In this document: piece after piece, positions 50,836 to 59,385 of the stretch
Numbering within the stretch: the stretch's first letter is position 1
Layout of the letters: each line of letters opens with the position of its first letter
NCBI GenBank assembly: GCA_025358575.1
Contig: JANYJA010000070.1
Location: 28,753-92,752, forward strand
DNA: 64,000 nucleotides
From: Terriglobia bacterium
Lineage (GTDB): Bacteria > Acidobacteriota > Terriglobia > Bryobacterales > Bryobacteraceae
Direction of reading: 5' to 3'
Notes under the pieces: generated by a model
What the model was told of the DNA's origin: nothing
Databases searched by the model: none
Seen by the model: only the letters and a program-made list of their open reading frames with translations
Program-made: the position numbers and the translations under genes

Positions 50836-53800
50836 CTAAACTGCTTTCTTAACTGGTGCCGCCGTCTCTTCCAGATGTTGCAACATATACGGATACACGT
50901 CGTTCACCGCGTTCGCGCCATAAATGCAATCGATGTGACCATAGCCCGGAATCACGTGCCGGCTGTATAGATCGCCGCCGTTCTTCTCCCGCAGACGTTC
51001 ATAAGTCAAAGCCGTGCTCTGCGGCAGGAAGCATTCGTTGTTCCCGCCGTGGATAAATGTAATCGGGATTGCCAGCCGCTCCAGGTGCGGCATGTAGACG
51101 TCTTCGCCCTTGGCGCCCACCAGATACTTGGTTCGCACCAGCATTCCCAGATGTTCCAACGCGCCTATATTCGCGACTCCAAACATCTCATGAAGCGCGT
51201 CGTGGGTCGCCTGATTCAACTGCTCGTGCTGATAGAGCAGCGAATACAGGAACGTAATGCGCTGGCACACCGGGCTGTTGCAGTGCTCGTTGTGTTCCAG
51301 CGGATAAAGTTTCACCGCGGCATTGAACAGTCTCTCTTTCCAATCCGCGTGGGTGTCGGTGTAGGCAGTCAGGTCCTGAACACCCAATTTGTCCAGTGCG
51401 TCGGCAACATGCAATCCGGTTTTGAAACGAGTCAACGGGTGCGCCACAATGTCCGTTGCAATCTGCGAACACACCGCCGACCTAACGCCTTTCAAACCCG
51501 CTAGCATGGCCATGAAGAACGTCGTCGATCCGTAGCAGTGCACCAGCATCTGCACCGATTCCGCGCCGGTAACTCCCAGCACCTTTTCGACCGCGGGCGG
51601 ATAATCCTTCGTCGCCACATCATCGGCCGTCGACCGCTGATACGAGGATGGCAAATCGATGCTGGCGCGATAATCCAGCAGCCACACATCATAGCCGTGC
51701 GCAAACAAATACTCCACCAGATTGGTTTCAATGGTGTCGATCGAGAAGATAAGACTCGAAACGCCTAGACCATGGGAAAGGATGACCGGCCCTTTCGCTC
51801 CGCCCTGGTATCGTGTGAGCTTCAGCGGAAGGTCGTCGGTGCTAGTGAAGAAATGGATCTCCGGAGCCGTTGTTCGCAGCGGACGTTTCTTGCGCGGCGG
51901 AGCGTCTGGATTAAAGACGCTAGGGTGCGAAAAGATGCCACCGTAGGTTTGAAACAGCGTCTCTCCGAAGTAGCGCCCGAATTCGGCAGTGCCTTTCAGC
52001 CGGTCCGCCGGAGTGGCGGCGTTGGTCACATCGAGCGTCGTCATTTGCTTGGCGAAATCATCGGGCAGGATATGCATAATGCCCTTGCCGATGACCGGCC
52101 CAGAGTCATTGTCTCTTTTCAGCGTGACGTAGAGCGTGGACGTCTGGGGCCACACTTCCAGCCCGAACTTGGTCTCATGAATCGATTTGAAACCACTGAA
52201 TGCATAGGCAGTGCCATCCTCTGCGTTAAGCTGCATGTCGTACTTCATCAAGTTAGTTTCCACATGGTCCGGATCTGGAACGAACAAGTGGAAGATCCCT
52301 TTAGCCGCCATGGGTTTCGGCGAAAGCGCGCTCGCCGAAACCGTGCCCACAATAATGGCTTCGTGCGCGGGGTCGTTAACCATCGCGTTTAGGTCGCCAG
52401 ACGTCACCGTGAGCGTGAACTCAAACGGAGAATTAGTCTGTTTTCCCTTGTCGGCGCCGGCTTGATAATCGTTCACTTCGCCTAGTGAGAAAAAGCCTCG
52501 CATCGTTTCAGTGAAGCGGATACCCATTTTCGCTACCGCGGCCGCCACCGCGACTTTCGGAGCGGAAGGCAGCGCGCAATCGAAGTTCCACCCTCGATCC
52601 GCGGCCATCAAACTGGCGCAGCGTTCAGCCAGCGCGGAGATCGTCAGCAATGGATTCACCCCCAGCGGACGCGGCACCACGGCACCGTCCGAGACGTACA
52701 GGTCCGGGTATACGTCCGCCCCGCTAATTCCAGAGAACACTTGGTTCTTGTGGTTCACCACTCCCTTCGTGGCGTCGTCGCCCATCACACAGCCGCCCAG
52801 GGGATGCACCGTGATCAAGTGGTTCTGCAATAGCGAGCTGCTCATGGGGTTACTGACAAACGCGCCGCCCAGCGGGTTTCCGGCCTTGAAAAAGTTGTCG
52901 GCAACCTTCTTGAAAATGGCTTCCGACGCAACCGCGGGCCAATCCACCCGAAGCCTGTCGCCGCTTAAATACATCCGGCCAGTCCCCTCGTCGTGCGTCA
53001 TCACCAGGTAGACTTGCGTGTTGTGAACCGCCCCTTGATACGCGCCGGCCTTCAGGCTGACAAGGTGCCTTTCGCCTTCACGGATCAGGGTCTGCACGTC
53101 GGGATGTTCTTCACGTCCTCCTAACGCATATCCCGCGGCGAAGGCGGCTGGCAGCAGCTCCGCCAGGGCGCCCGGAATCGAACCTTCCTCAATCACCATT
53201 CCCTGATTGACGTCCGTTTGATCTGCCCGAATATCGATCACACCGCTGATGCATGGGCCCACGGGACCCACGTCCGCACCATCGCGATTGCCCCAGCCGA
53301 TGCCGTTGATCTCGCGTTCGGTGTTGTATTGGAATGCCAAAACATCACCGTTCCCCGTCATGCGCGCGCCCAGTTGATCGGAGACATTCAGCCCCTTCTC
53401 GCGCGAGCGCAGAAGAATTTCCGTCGAACCGAGTGTTCCGGCCGCAAGCACAACCACATCCGCCGTAACGAACAGAGTGGGCGCGCCAAATTTGTCACGG
53501 CCCAATTCGATCGGCTCGAAGTGAACAATCCACTTGCCGCTATCGCGCGACAAAAAGTGAACTTGGCACGTCGTAAAAATCTCAGCGCCGTGATTCACGG
53601 CGTCCGGAAGATAGTTCATGATCAGCGTATTCTTCGCGCTGAAATTGCAGCCCGAGCAGCAGTCGCCGCACAGCGTGCAGGGCTTCTGCTCAACGCCCAC
53701 GTGGTTCGGTCCTTCGGGGCCGAAATGAACATTGATGGGCGGGCAGTAAATGCTCTCATTCATGTAGGCGCCGGAAACTTTCATTGCCTCCAGCTTGGGC

Positions 53801-54282
53801 AGCTTCGGAAATCCGGGAGTGCCTTCGGGATAAGGAGTGCTCTTCAGCATGTCCTTGGCCCGCTGATAAAATCCTTCCCGTCCCAGAGGATTGACCGACC
53901 CTCGCAGTGGCTCCGGCCAGCGCGGGTCGTCAAACAGACGCGGGTCCGCTTCCAGCGCCACGTTCGCGTTCAGCAGCGAAGTGCCCCCCAGACCGCAGCC
54001 GACAAACACGTTGAGATCCGGATTTACCCGCATGTCGTAAAGGCCGGTCCGCGGCCCGGTGTGACATTCAGGCGAATCCGTCTGCATTTCGCGCAGCGCT
54101 TCTGGCGTGGTGTTCGGATACTCGCCCGGTTGAAATTCCTTGCCTCTTTCCAGCAGGCACACCGATTTTCCCGCGCGAGCCATGCGTGAAGCGGTGATTC
54201 CACCCCCATAGCCGGAGCCGACTACGACGACGTCATAGGAAGTTTTTAAGTTTTCGAAATTGGTGGACGATAAACGTGGCAT
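50836..54282 (-). CDS. GMC oxidoreductase (cholesterol oxidase-like)-alpha/beta hydrolase fusion
   Basis: 1148 residues. Residues ~1-590 are a GMC flavoprotein: FAD motif VVVVGSGYGGGITASRM (G22-x-G24-x2-G27), a Cys-rich CTLCGDCCSGCN loop seen in cholesterol-oxidase relatives, and the C-terminal HPLGGCVMG and VNPLLTISALAERC. Residues ~600-800 are a beta-rich linker domain. Residues ~815-1148 are an alpha/beta hydrolase: oxyanion region ILSHGLGVSSLIF, nucleophile elbow VHCYGST with Cys916 in place of Ser, and His in GYGHIDCIYG. The acid residue is unclear (GGNNECF). It heads the minus-strand cluster behind its own promoter. Sterol or other hydrophobic alcohols are plausible substrates. No signal peptide is present. 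Confidence 0.85.
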   Translation of the reverse strand: MPRLSSTNFENLKTSYDVVVVGSGYGGGITASRMARAGKSVCLLERGKEFQPGEYPNTTPEALREMQTDSPECHTGPRTGLYDMRVNPDLNVFVGCGLGGTSLLNANVALEADPRLFDDPRWPEPLRGSVNPLGREGFYQRAKDMLKSTPYPEGTPGFPKLPKLEAMKVSGAYMNESIYCPPINVHFGPEGPNHVGVEQKPCTLCGDCCSGCNFSAKNTLIMNYLPDAVNHGAEIFTTCQVHFLSRDSGKWIVHFEPIELGRDKFGAPTLFVTADVVVLAAGTLGSTEILLRSREKGLNVSDQLGARMTGNGDVLAFQYNTEREINGIGWGNRDGADVGPVGPCISGVIDIRADQTDVNQGMVIEEGSIPGALAELLPAAFAAGYALGGREEHPDVQTLIREGERHLVSLKAGAYQGAVHNTQVYLVMTHDEGTGRMYLSGDRLRVDWPAVASEAIFKKVADNFFKAGNPLGGAFVSNPMSSSLLQNHLITVHPLGGCVMGDDATKGVVNHKNQVFSGISGADVYPDLYVSDGAVVPRPLGVNPLLTISALAERCASLMAADRGWNFDCALPSAPKVAVAAAVAKMGIRFTETMRGFFSLGEVNDYQAGADKGKQTNSPFEFTLTVTSGDLNAMVNDPAHEAIIVGTVSASALSPKPMAAKGIFHLFVPDPDHVETNLMKYDMQLNAEDGTAYAFSGFKSIHETKFGLEVWPQTSTLYVTLKRDNDSGPVIGKGIMHILPDDFAKQMTTLDVTNAATPADRLKGTAEFGRYFGETLFQTYGGIFSHPSVFNPDAPPRKKRPLRTTAPEIHFFTSTDDLPLKLTRYQGGAKGPVILSHGLGVSSLIFSIDTIETNLVEYLFAHGYDVWLLDYRASIDLPSSYQRSTADDVATKDYPPAVEKVLGVTGAESVQMLVHCYGSTTFFMAMLAGLKGVRSAVCSQIATDIVAHPLTRFKTGLHVADALDKLGVQDLTAYTDTHADWKERLFNAAVKLYPLEHNEHCNSPVCQRITFLYSLLYQHEQLNQATHDALHEMFGVANIGALEHLGMLVRTKYLVGAKGEDVYMPHLERLAIPITFIHGGNNECFLPQSTALTYERLREKNGGDLYSRHVIPGYGHIDCIYGANAVNDVYPYMLQHLEETAAPVKKAV

Positions 54283-54323
54283 AGCGAAAAAGATTTATCT
54301 GCGAATTGCACTTATCGGTGAGA

Positions 54324-54353
54324 AATATGTCACGTATAGGAGGGGAAAGTCAA
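54324..54353 (-). promoter_or_regulatory. candidate sigma-70 promoter of the GMC-hydrolase cluster
   Basis: On the minus strand, TTGACT (54353-54348, 5 of 6) and CATATT (54329-54324, 4 of 6) are 18 bp apart. A start near 54317 gives a leader of about 35 nt before the GMC gene ATG. This would drive the tight operon running to about 45.1 kb. Confidence 0.5.
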
Positions 54354-54451
54354 GAATCGCCGCCGCTGACTGCGTTTTGAAATAGCGGCCTTTTCAACCG
54401 TTCCCGAATAAGCCGCTTGCATTTTGACGGGGCCGCGCATATATTTGCTCA

Positions 54452-55813
54452 GTGGAAGCACCGCCTCAACCGCACCTGGGCACCTACGTCGTTTCCCCCG
54501 CGATTACCCAGGAGTTCACGCAAAATCCTGGCATGCCTCTGTGCGTGATCATTTGCGTCGCCGAAGACAAGAAGCATCCCGAACTTGGTCTGGGGCCCGC
54601 GAAAGAGACCGTCACGGCGTACCTGTCCAACCAGAACATACCCTCCAAAGCCAGCGACTTCTATGTTTTCGCAAAACTGACTGAGAGCCAGATTCTGCAG
54701 TTGGCGGAACTCAAAGAGGTATGGCAAATCTGGAAAGACGACCAGACTAAGGGTCATCTGCTCACGTCCGTTGAGACCGTGAAAGCTACCGCATGTTGGC
54801 GAACTTTCGATGCCAGGGGCAAAGGGATTACCTGGGCGGTTCTGGATAGCGGAATCCTGTGCGATCATCCGCATTTCGCGCAATTCGACAATATCAATCT
54901 TTCCCTAAGCAAGAATTTCTCAACGTCCCCCACCGATCAGGACAATTTCGGGCACGGCACTCACGTTGCGGGCATCATTGCCGGCTGTCCCGCGAAACCG
55001 CTGGACGACGTCTTTCGCTTTGGACGCCGTGTGCAGAATATCGATGATATGAAGTTTGAGGATCTCGACTCCCTCCCTTCCGGCATCTCTCCCATGACCA
55101 AACTGGTCAACGTCAAAGTACTCGGCGACGACGGATCGGGCTCCGCATCAGCATCCATTCTAGGTCTCGAATATATCCGTAAGCTGAATCAGAATAGTCG
55201 CGAAATTCAAATTGATGGCGCCAATTTGAGTCTCGGATATCCGTTCGACCCTAAGTGGTATGGCTGCGGCCACAGTCCTCTTTGCGAAGAAGTGCGTCGT
55301 ACCGTTGATTCGGGAATCGCAGTGGTTATCTCCGCTGGAAACGCCGGGTATGGCACCGCCCGCCTCGACACAGGCGAGGAAGCGCCCACCTACATGGCTC
55401 TTTCCATCGCCGATCCCGCGAACACCGAGGAAGCTATTACCGTGGGTTCCGTGCATAAGTCGTCGCCCCACGTTTACGGAATTTCTTATTTTTCGTCGAA
55501 GGGTCCCACTGGTGACGGCCGCATGAAGCCCGATTTGGTCGCGCCCGGTGAGAAGGTGATGTCCTGCTCCATCCACTGGAACGATCCGGACCCCGCGAAG
55601 CGCTATCATTACGTGGAAGACAGCGGGACCAGCATGGCAGCCCCGCATGTATCCGGCGCCATCGCCGCCTTTCTTTCGGTCCATCGCGAATATCGCGGCG
55701 ACCCTTACGCCATTAAAGATGTCTTTATGAAAACCGCCACCGATCTCAAACGCCGCCCGGAATTTCAAGGTGCTGGACTTGTCGATCTTATGCGCGCGGT
55801 GATGTCGGTTTAA
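54452..55813 (+). CDS. subtilisin-like serine protease (S8), no signal peptide
   Basis: 453 residues. Catalytic triad D132 (WAVLDSGI), H168 (NFGHGTHVAGIIAG) and S394 (DSGTSMAAPHVSG), with the oxyanion Asn in VVISAGNAGYG. The N-terminal ~100 residues look like an inhibitor-type propeptide (FYVFAKLTESQILQLAEL). The start is GTG because a stop lies 27 bp upstream in frame. There is no visible signal peptide, odd for a subtilase, so the protein may act inside the cell or leave by another route. It lies 18 bp upstream of the metallophosphoesterase gene, so the two are probably an operon, divergent from the GMC cluster. Confidence 0.88.
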   Translation: MEAPPQPHLGTYVVSPAITQEFTQNPGMPLCVIICVAEDKKHPELGLGPAKETVTAYLSNQNIPSKASDFYVFAKLTESQILQLAELKEVWQIWKDDQTKGHLLTSVETVKATACWRTFDARGKGITWAVLDSGILCDHPHFAQFDNINLSLSKNFSTSPTDQDNFGHGTHVAGIIAGCPAKPLDDVFRFGRRVQNIDDMKFEDLDSLPSGISPMTKLVNVKVLGDDGSGSASASILGLEYIRKLNQNSREIQIDGANLSLGYPFDPKWYGCGHSPLCEEVRRTVDSGIAVVISAGNAGYGTARLDTGEEAPTYMALSIADPANTEEAITVGSVHKSSPHVYGISYFSSKGPTGDGRMKPDLVAPGEKVMSCSIHWNDPDPAKRYHYVEDSGTSMAAPHVSGAIAAFLSVHREYRGDPYAIKDVFMKTATDLKRRPEFQGAGLVDLMRAVMSV

Positions 55814-55831
55814 GGAATAGGAGGCTGAAAC

Positions 55832-57229
55832 ATGGCTCGACAAATGAAGCAATTTCGCGATCCCGATCTTTCGTCGTGGCAGTCCGCGGTAGATGAGACT
55901 GTCTCGAAAGCGAAGTCTCATGGCGGCGCGCTCGACATTAACAGCCCCGCGCCGGCTTTGCGTCCGGACCAGGACGATCCCATGGTCGCCGCGGGGAATT
56001 CGGTGGCGACGGTCTTCGATAACACCGGGCAGGTGCCGGACGTGCCGAAACCTCAGGCAATCGCGCAGGGGTTCGTGGACCAGGCAAAATTTTGTTCCGC
56101 CACCGCTTTTCGGCTCGCGAAGGCACGGCTGCTTGGAAATGGGCCCGAAGCTGCGAAACTAGCCGAGGAGCTCACCGTCGCGCTGGGCCCTTGCGACCCG
56201 AAATGGCTCACCGTCGTCACCACTTACCTCGAGAATAAGTCGTCGGGTCAGCCTATTCCTTATCGAAACTTCAACCAAATCGGCGACTTCGTTTTCGACG
56301 GCTTGCTAGGCGCAAACGCGCGCGTGGCGCTGATCGGCGATTGGGGTACCGGGGATGACGGCGCGAAGCTCCTCCTCCGTCAAATCGCCGCAAAGAAACC
56401 GGACCTCGTGATTCATCTCGGAGATGTCTATTACTCCGGCTCGGCTTTCGAGTTCCAGAACTATTTCTATAAAATCTGGCAGGCCACGTTCGGTATCCAG
56501 AAGGTGAACTGGGGGGACAAACTAAGCGCGCCCACTAAGCCCCCCACCTTTACGCTCGCCGGCAATCACGACATGTATTCCGGCGGCGACCCCTACTACA
56601 CCACCATTGACATGCTGGGTCAGCCCGCCAGTTATTTCTGCTTGCGGAATGACGACTGGCAGTTCATCGGACTCGATACCGGTCTGCATGATTCAAATCC
56701 CGTCGCCCAGAAGATTCCGACCTTCCTGGAGGATCAGGAAGTGCTTTGGCTGAAAGACAAGATCGAAACCGCTGGGAACCGGAAGACAGTCCTGCTGTCG
56801 CATCATCAGCTTTATACGGCCTTCGAAAGCATCGGCGAGCAGGGAAATCGCCTCAACCAGAAACTCTTTAGCCAGCTCAGCGACATCTTGCCGCAGGTCG
56901 CCGTATGGTTTTGGGGCCATGAACACAATCTGGTCATTTACGGAAAATACCAGGGCGTGCTCGGTCGTTGCATCGGGCACGGCGGGTTCCCCGTGGATGT
57001 CGATCTTGTAAAAACCCAAGATCAGTCCGTCCCCGTGATCAAGACCGCTCTTTCACCCGGTCAGGACCAAGCGCTATTCCAGCACGGATATGTGATTATG
57101 GAACTCGCTGGCGGCGCATCGACGGTGACCTATTATCAGTTCGATTCCGAGACTCAGGACGAGCAGGTGCTCCACACCGAATCAATACCTGCAGCGGACG
57201 CGGCGCAAGGCAGCGGTCAAACGGGTTGA
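55832..57229 (+). CDS. metallophosphoesterase (calcineurin-like)
   Basis: 465 residues. The five metal/phosphate motifs are in order: GDWGTGDDGAK, DLVIHLGDVYYSG, TLAGNHDMYSGGDPYY, LLSHHQLYTAF and WGHEHNLVIYG, the order of the calcineurin-like phosphoesterase superfamily. An N-terminal ~130 residues of unknown fold precede it. A strong SD (AGGAGG, 7 nt) fixes ATG. No signal peptide is present. The target could be a phosphoprotein, nucleotide or cyclic nucleotide. The gene follows the subtilase gene by 18 bp, a pairing I do not recognise. Its 3' end overlaps the YbaK-like gene by 13 bp, tail to tail. Confidence 0.87.
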   Translation: MARQMKQFRDPDLSSWQSAVDETVSKAKSHGGALDINSPAPALRPDQDDPMVAAGNSVATVFDNTGQVPDVPKPQAIAQGFVDQAKFCSATAFRLAKARLLGNGPEAAKLAEELTVALGPCDPKWLTVVTTYLENKSSGQPIPYRNFNQIGDFVFDGLLGANARVALIGDWGTGDDGAKLLLRQIAAKKPDLVIHLGDVYYSGSAFEFQNYFYKIWQATFGIQKVNWGDKLSAPTKPPTFTLAGNHDMYSGGDPYYTTIDMLGQPASYFCLRNDDWQFIGLDTGLHDSNPVAQKIPTFLEDQEVLWLKDKIETAGNRKTVLLSHHQLYTAFESIGEQGNRLNQKLFSQLSDILPQVAVWFWGHEHNLVIYGKYQGVLGRCIGHGGFPVDVDLVKTQDQSVPVIKTALSPGQDQALFQHGYVIMELAGGASTVTYYQFDSETQDEQVLHTESIPAADAAQGSGQTG

Positions 57230-57717
57230 GCGTTGGAGGCTTTGCTGAAGCGAAATTCCATCGGTGTAGCAATCCGGCGGTAATCCTCAGCCAGCATCAC
57301 GATGGAGTCCGTAAGCGACCCTGCATTGAAGGCAATCTTTTCGTTTTCGAACGTTGAAGGATCGACATAAAGCTCAAAGGGAAGAATTGGTTCTCCAAAC
57401 GGCGGAACGGAGCCCGGCACCAGCCCGGTCAACTCCAACAATTCCTCCGGCGTCGCGAAACGGACCTTTTTTACACCGAATTTCTGTTTGATCGCATCTG
57501 AATCGGGCTTTCGTTCGGCGCTGAGGACGAACAAGCGAAACTGCACTCCGACTTTTAACAGAAGCGCCTTGCCGCCGATGCGAAGTTCCTCGCCTCGGGC
57601 GCGGGCCGAATCCTCAGAAGTCAACGTGGCAGCGTGATGCACTTGGCGGTAAATGGCTCCGGCACCGTCGAGCATCTCGCGAATGCGTCGTGAAAAGCCG
57701 CGAGTTTCAAGAGTCAA
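57217..57717 (-). CDS. YbaK/EbsC-like aminoacyl-tRNA deacylase domain protein
   Basis: 166 residues of the YbaK/ProX family, which hydrolyses mischarged Pro-tRNA. Recognisable parts are the N-terminal AGAIYRQVHHAATLTSED, KALLLKV near residue 50, FGVKKVRFATPEELLELTG, the GSVPPFGEP loop and the final SIVMLAEDYRRIATP. Length is typical. It is co-directional with the NtrC-like gene upstream (18-bp gap), and its end overlaps the phosphoesterase gene on the other strand. The specific tRNA/amino-acid pair cannot be told. Confidence 0.85.
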   Translation of the reverse strand: MTLETRGFSRRIREMLDGAGAIYRQVHHAATLTSEDSARARGEELRIGGKALLLKVGVQFRLFVLSAERKPDSDAIKQKFGVKKVRFATPEELLELTGLVPGSVPPFGEPILPFELYVDPSTFENEKIAFNAGSLTDSIVMLAEDYRRIATPMEFRFSKASNAQPV

Positions 57718-57735
57718 ACGAACCCATTTGCCTTG

Positions 57736-59109
57736 CTAAGAAGCCGTCATTGCGATTCTTTCGCCGATCCCAAGCTTCTTCATCTTATACAAAAATGCTT
57801 TGTAATCCGTGTTGAGAAGCACGGCGGATTTCTTGCGGTTCCATGACGTCGCCTCTAGCGCGCGAAGAATCGTGTCGGCTTCAGCTTTCTTGCGAGCCTC
57901 ATCTACCTGCTTGAGCGATCGGTGCGAGTCCGGCGCGATGGAAATCGGCTCCGCGGCATTATCTTTGAACACTGGCATGCCACCGACGCGCCTCTGCGCC
58001 TTGGTGTGAAGCTCTTCGATAATCTGGAGACTATTCCGGAGCAACAGATATTTGCGCATCACGTTCTCCAGTTCGCGGATATTGCCGGGCCAGTCGTATT
58101 CCAGCAGCGCGCGCTCCAATGCGGACCCAATTTCGGGAATTGGATTGTTCCCCGTGGCGTGCTTCTTGAGCAAGAACTGAGCCAGAGCTAGTACCTCGCT
58201 GGCGCGCTCGCGAAGTGGTGGAACCACGAGGGTTATCACATTCAAACGGTAGTACAGGTCTTCGCGAAATCGCTTCTCGGCAATGGCGCGCTCTAGATTG
58301 CAATGGGTGGCCGCAACCACTCGCACGTCAACCCGCGAAGAATGTCGTGCGCCAATCCGCGTAAATTCGTGATCCTGCAACACGTGCAGCAGTTTCGCCT
58401 GAAGGCGGAAATCCATGTCGCCGATCTCATCTAACAGAATTGTTCCGCCGTGCGCCATCTCAAACCGGCCTGGATTGCTTTTGTACGCACCCGTAAAAGC
58501 GCCGCGCTCAAAGCCAAATAGCTCGCTCTCGACTAATTCCGAAGGAAGCGCCGCGCAGTTTAGCTTTAGAAACGTTTTGCCACGGCGTAAGGATTGATCG
58601 TGAATCTGGCGTGCCAGAACCTCCTTCCCGACCCCGGTTTCACCTTGCACCAGCACAGGTATATCCGAATCGCCGATCTGAGACAAAATCAGCTCGACCT
58701 TTCGCCCCCACGCGCTGCCCGCCAGGGAACTCGGCACAGGTTCGGCCCGCTCCACCATTTCGTGCTCGACTGGCGCGCCGACCAGGATGTCTACTTCGTG
58801 GCGTAACTGCGGGAGTTCCTGTTTTCGCCCTGAGAGGCCTGTCGCGAATTGACCACTCGGGCCCGAAAGCAGGATCACCGGTAGATCAGCGTAATTTTCA
58901 TGGATTTCACGCACCGCATCTTGGTCCTGTTTTCCATTGGGCCCCATATCGATCATTACCAGCGCAACCTCATCGGCTTCCTGAGAGAGGTAGTCAAGCG
59001 CCTGGGTCCCATCTTCCACAAACTCCAGCAAGTAGCTGGAGCTTTGTAACACTGCCGGAAGATACTCTAATAACTGTGGTTCATTCTCGACGATGAGAAT
59101 TTTTTGCAT
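57736..59109 (-). CDS. NtrC-type sigma-54 activator with degenerate receiver
   Basis: 457 residues. The AAA+ domain is intact: Walker A GETGVGKEVLARQIHD, GAFTGA loop (FERGAFTGAYKSN), Walker B ILLDEIGDM and arginine-rich sensor regions. A C-terminal Fis-type helix-turn-helix follows (NRKKSAVLLNTDYKAFLYKM). The receiver is atypical: the start ILIVENEP has E8-N9-E10 instead of DD, D54 (MIDMG) is kept, and the region expected to hold the conserved Lys reads DILVGAPVEH, without Lys. I chose ATG 59109 because GGGGG lies 9 nt upstream. Phosphorylation may be weak or absent. It lies beside a YbaK-like gene, a subtilase/phosphoesterase pair and a Tat phosphoesterase. Confidence 0.85.
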   Translation of the reverse strand: MQKILIVENEPQLLEYLPAVLQSSSYLLEFVEDGTQALDYLSQEADEVALVMIDMGPNGKQDQDAVREIHENYADLPVILLSGPSGQFATGLSGRKQELPQLRHEVDILVGAPVEHEMVERAEPVPSSLAGSAWGRKVELILSQIGDSDIPVLVQGETGVGKEVLARQIHDQSLRRGKTFLKLNCAALPSELVESELFGFERGAFTGAYKSNPGRFEMAHGGTILLDEIGDMDFRLQAKLLHVLQDHEFTRIGARHSSRVDVRVVAATHCNLERAIAEKRFREDLYYRLNVITLVVPPLRERASEVLALAQFLLKKHATGNNPIPEIGSALERALLEYDWPGNIRELENVMRKYLLLRNSLQIIEELHTKAQRRVGGMPVFKDNAAEPISIAPDSHRSLKQVDEARKKAEADTILRALEATSWNRKKSAVLLNTDYKAFLYKMKKLGIGERIAMTAS

Positions 59110-59385
59110 CGGCACTTTCCCCCTCAGCCTGAAGCGATGTTACGGCAACTTGAGGAGGGTAATCAATAGTACGAGTTACGCCAAATAACAGTTAGCGAGA
59201 CCTTTTCGACTGTCAAACCCGAAATTTTGGATTTCTTCGCCACCCGCATATCGATAGAGCCCGCGCGACCGGGAACCTACCGCACTGACAATGAGTCATT
59301 TATCGCTAATTGGGCAAGTTTTAGCGCGACCCACGCTCGCTCGATTCGGTCTTCCAAAACACCTAGTACTAATTTACTGGACGCT

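Noticed and set aside
53218..54189. A 323-residue open frame on the plus strand
   Set aside because: It lies opposite the GMC gene, has Arg/His-rich shadow composition and no recognisable domain or SD. It follows from the codon bias of the real gene.
59110..59385. Small gene or sigma-54 promoter in the 276-bp gap before the Tat phosphoesterase gene
   Set aside because: The 60-residue frame at 59227 has no SD or domain, and I saw no convincing GG-N10-GC element. A TTGACA (59216-59211, minus strand) has no matching -10.
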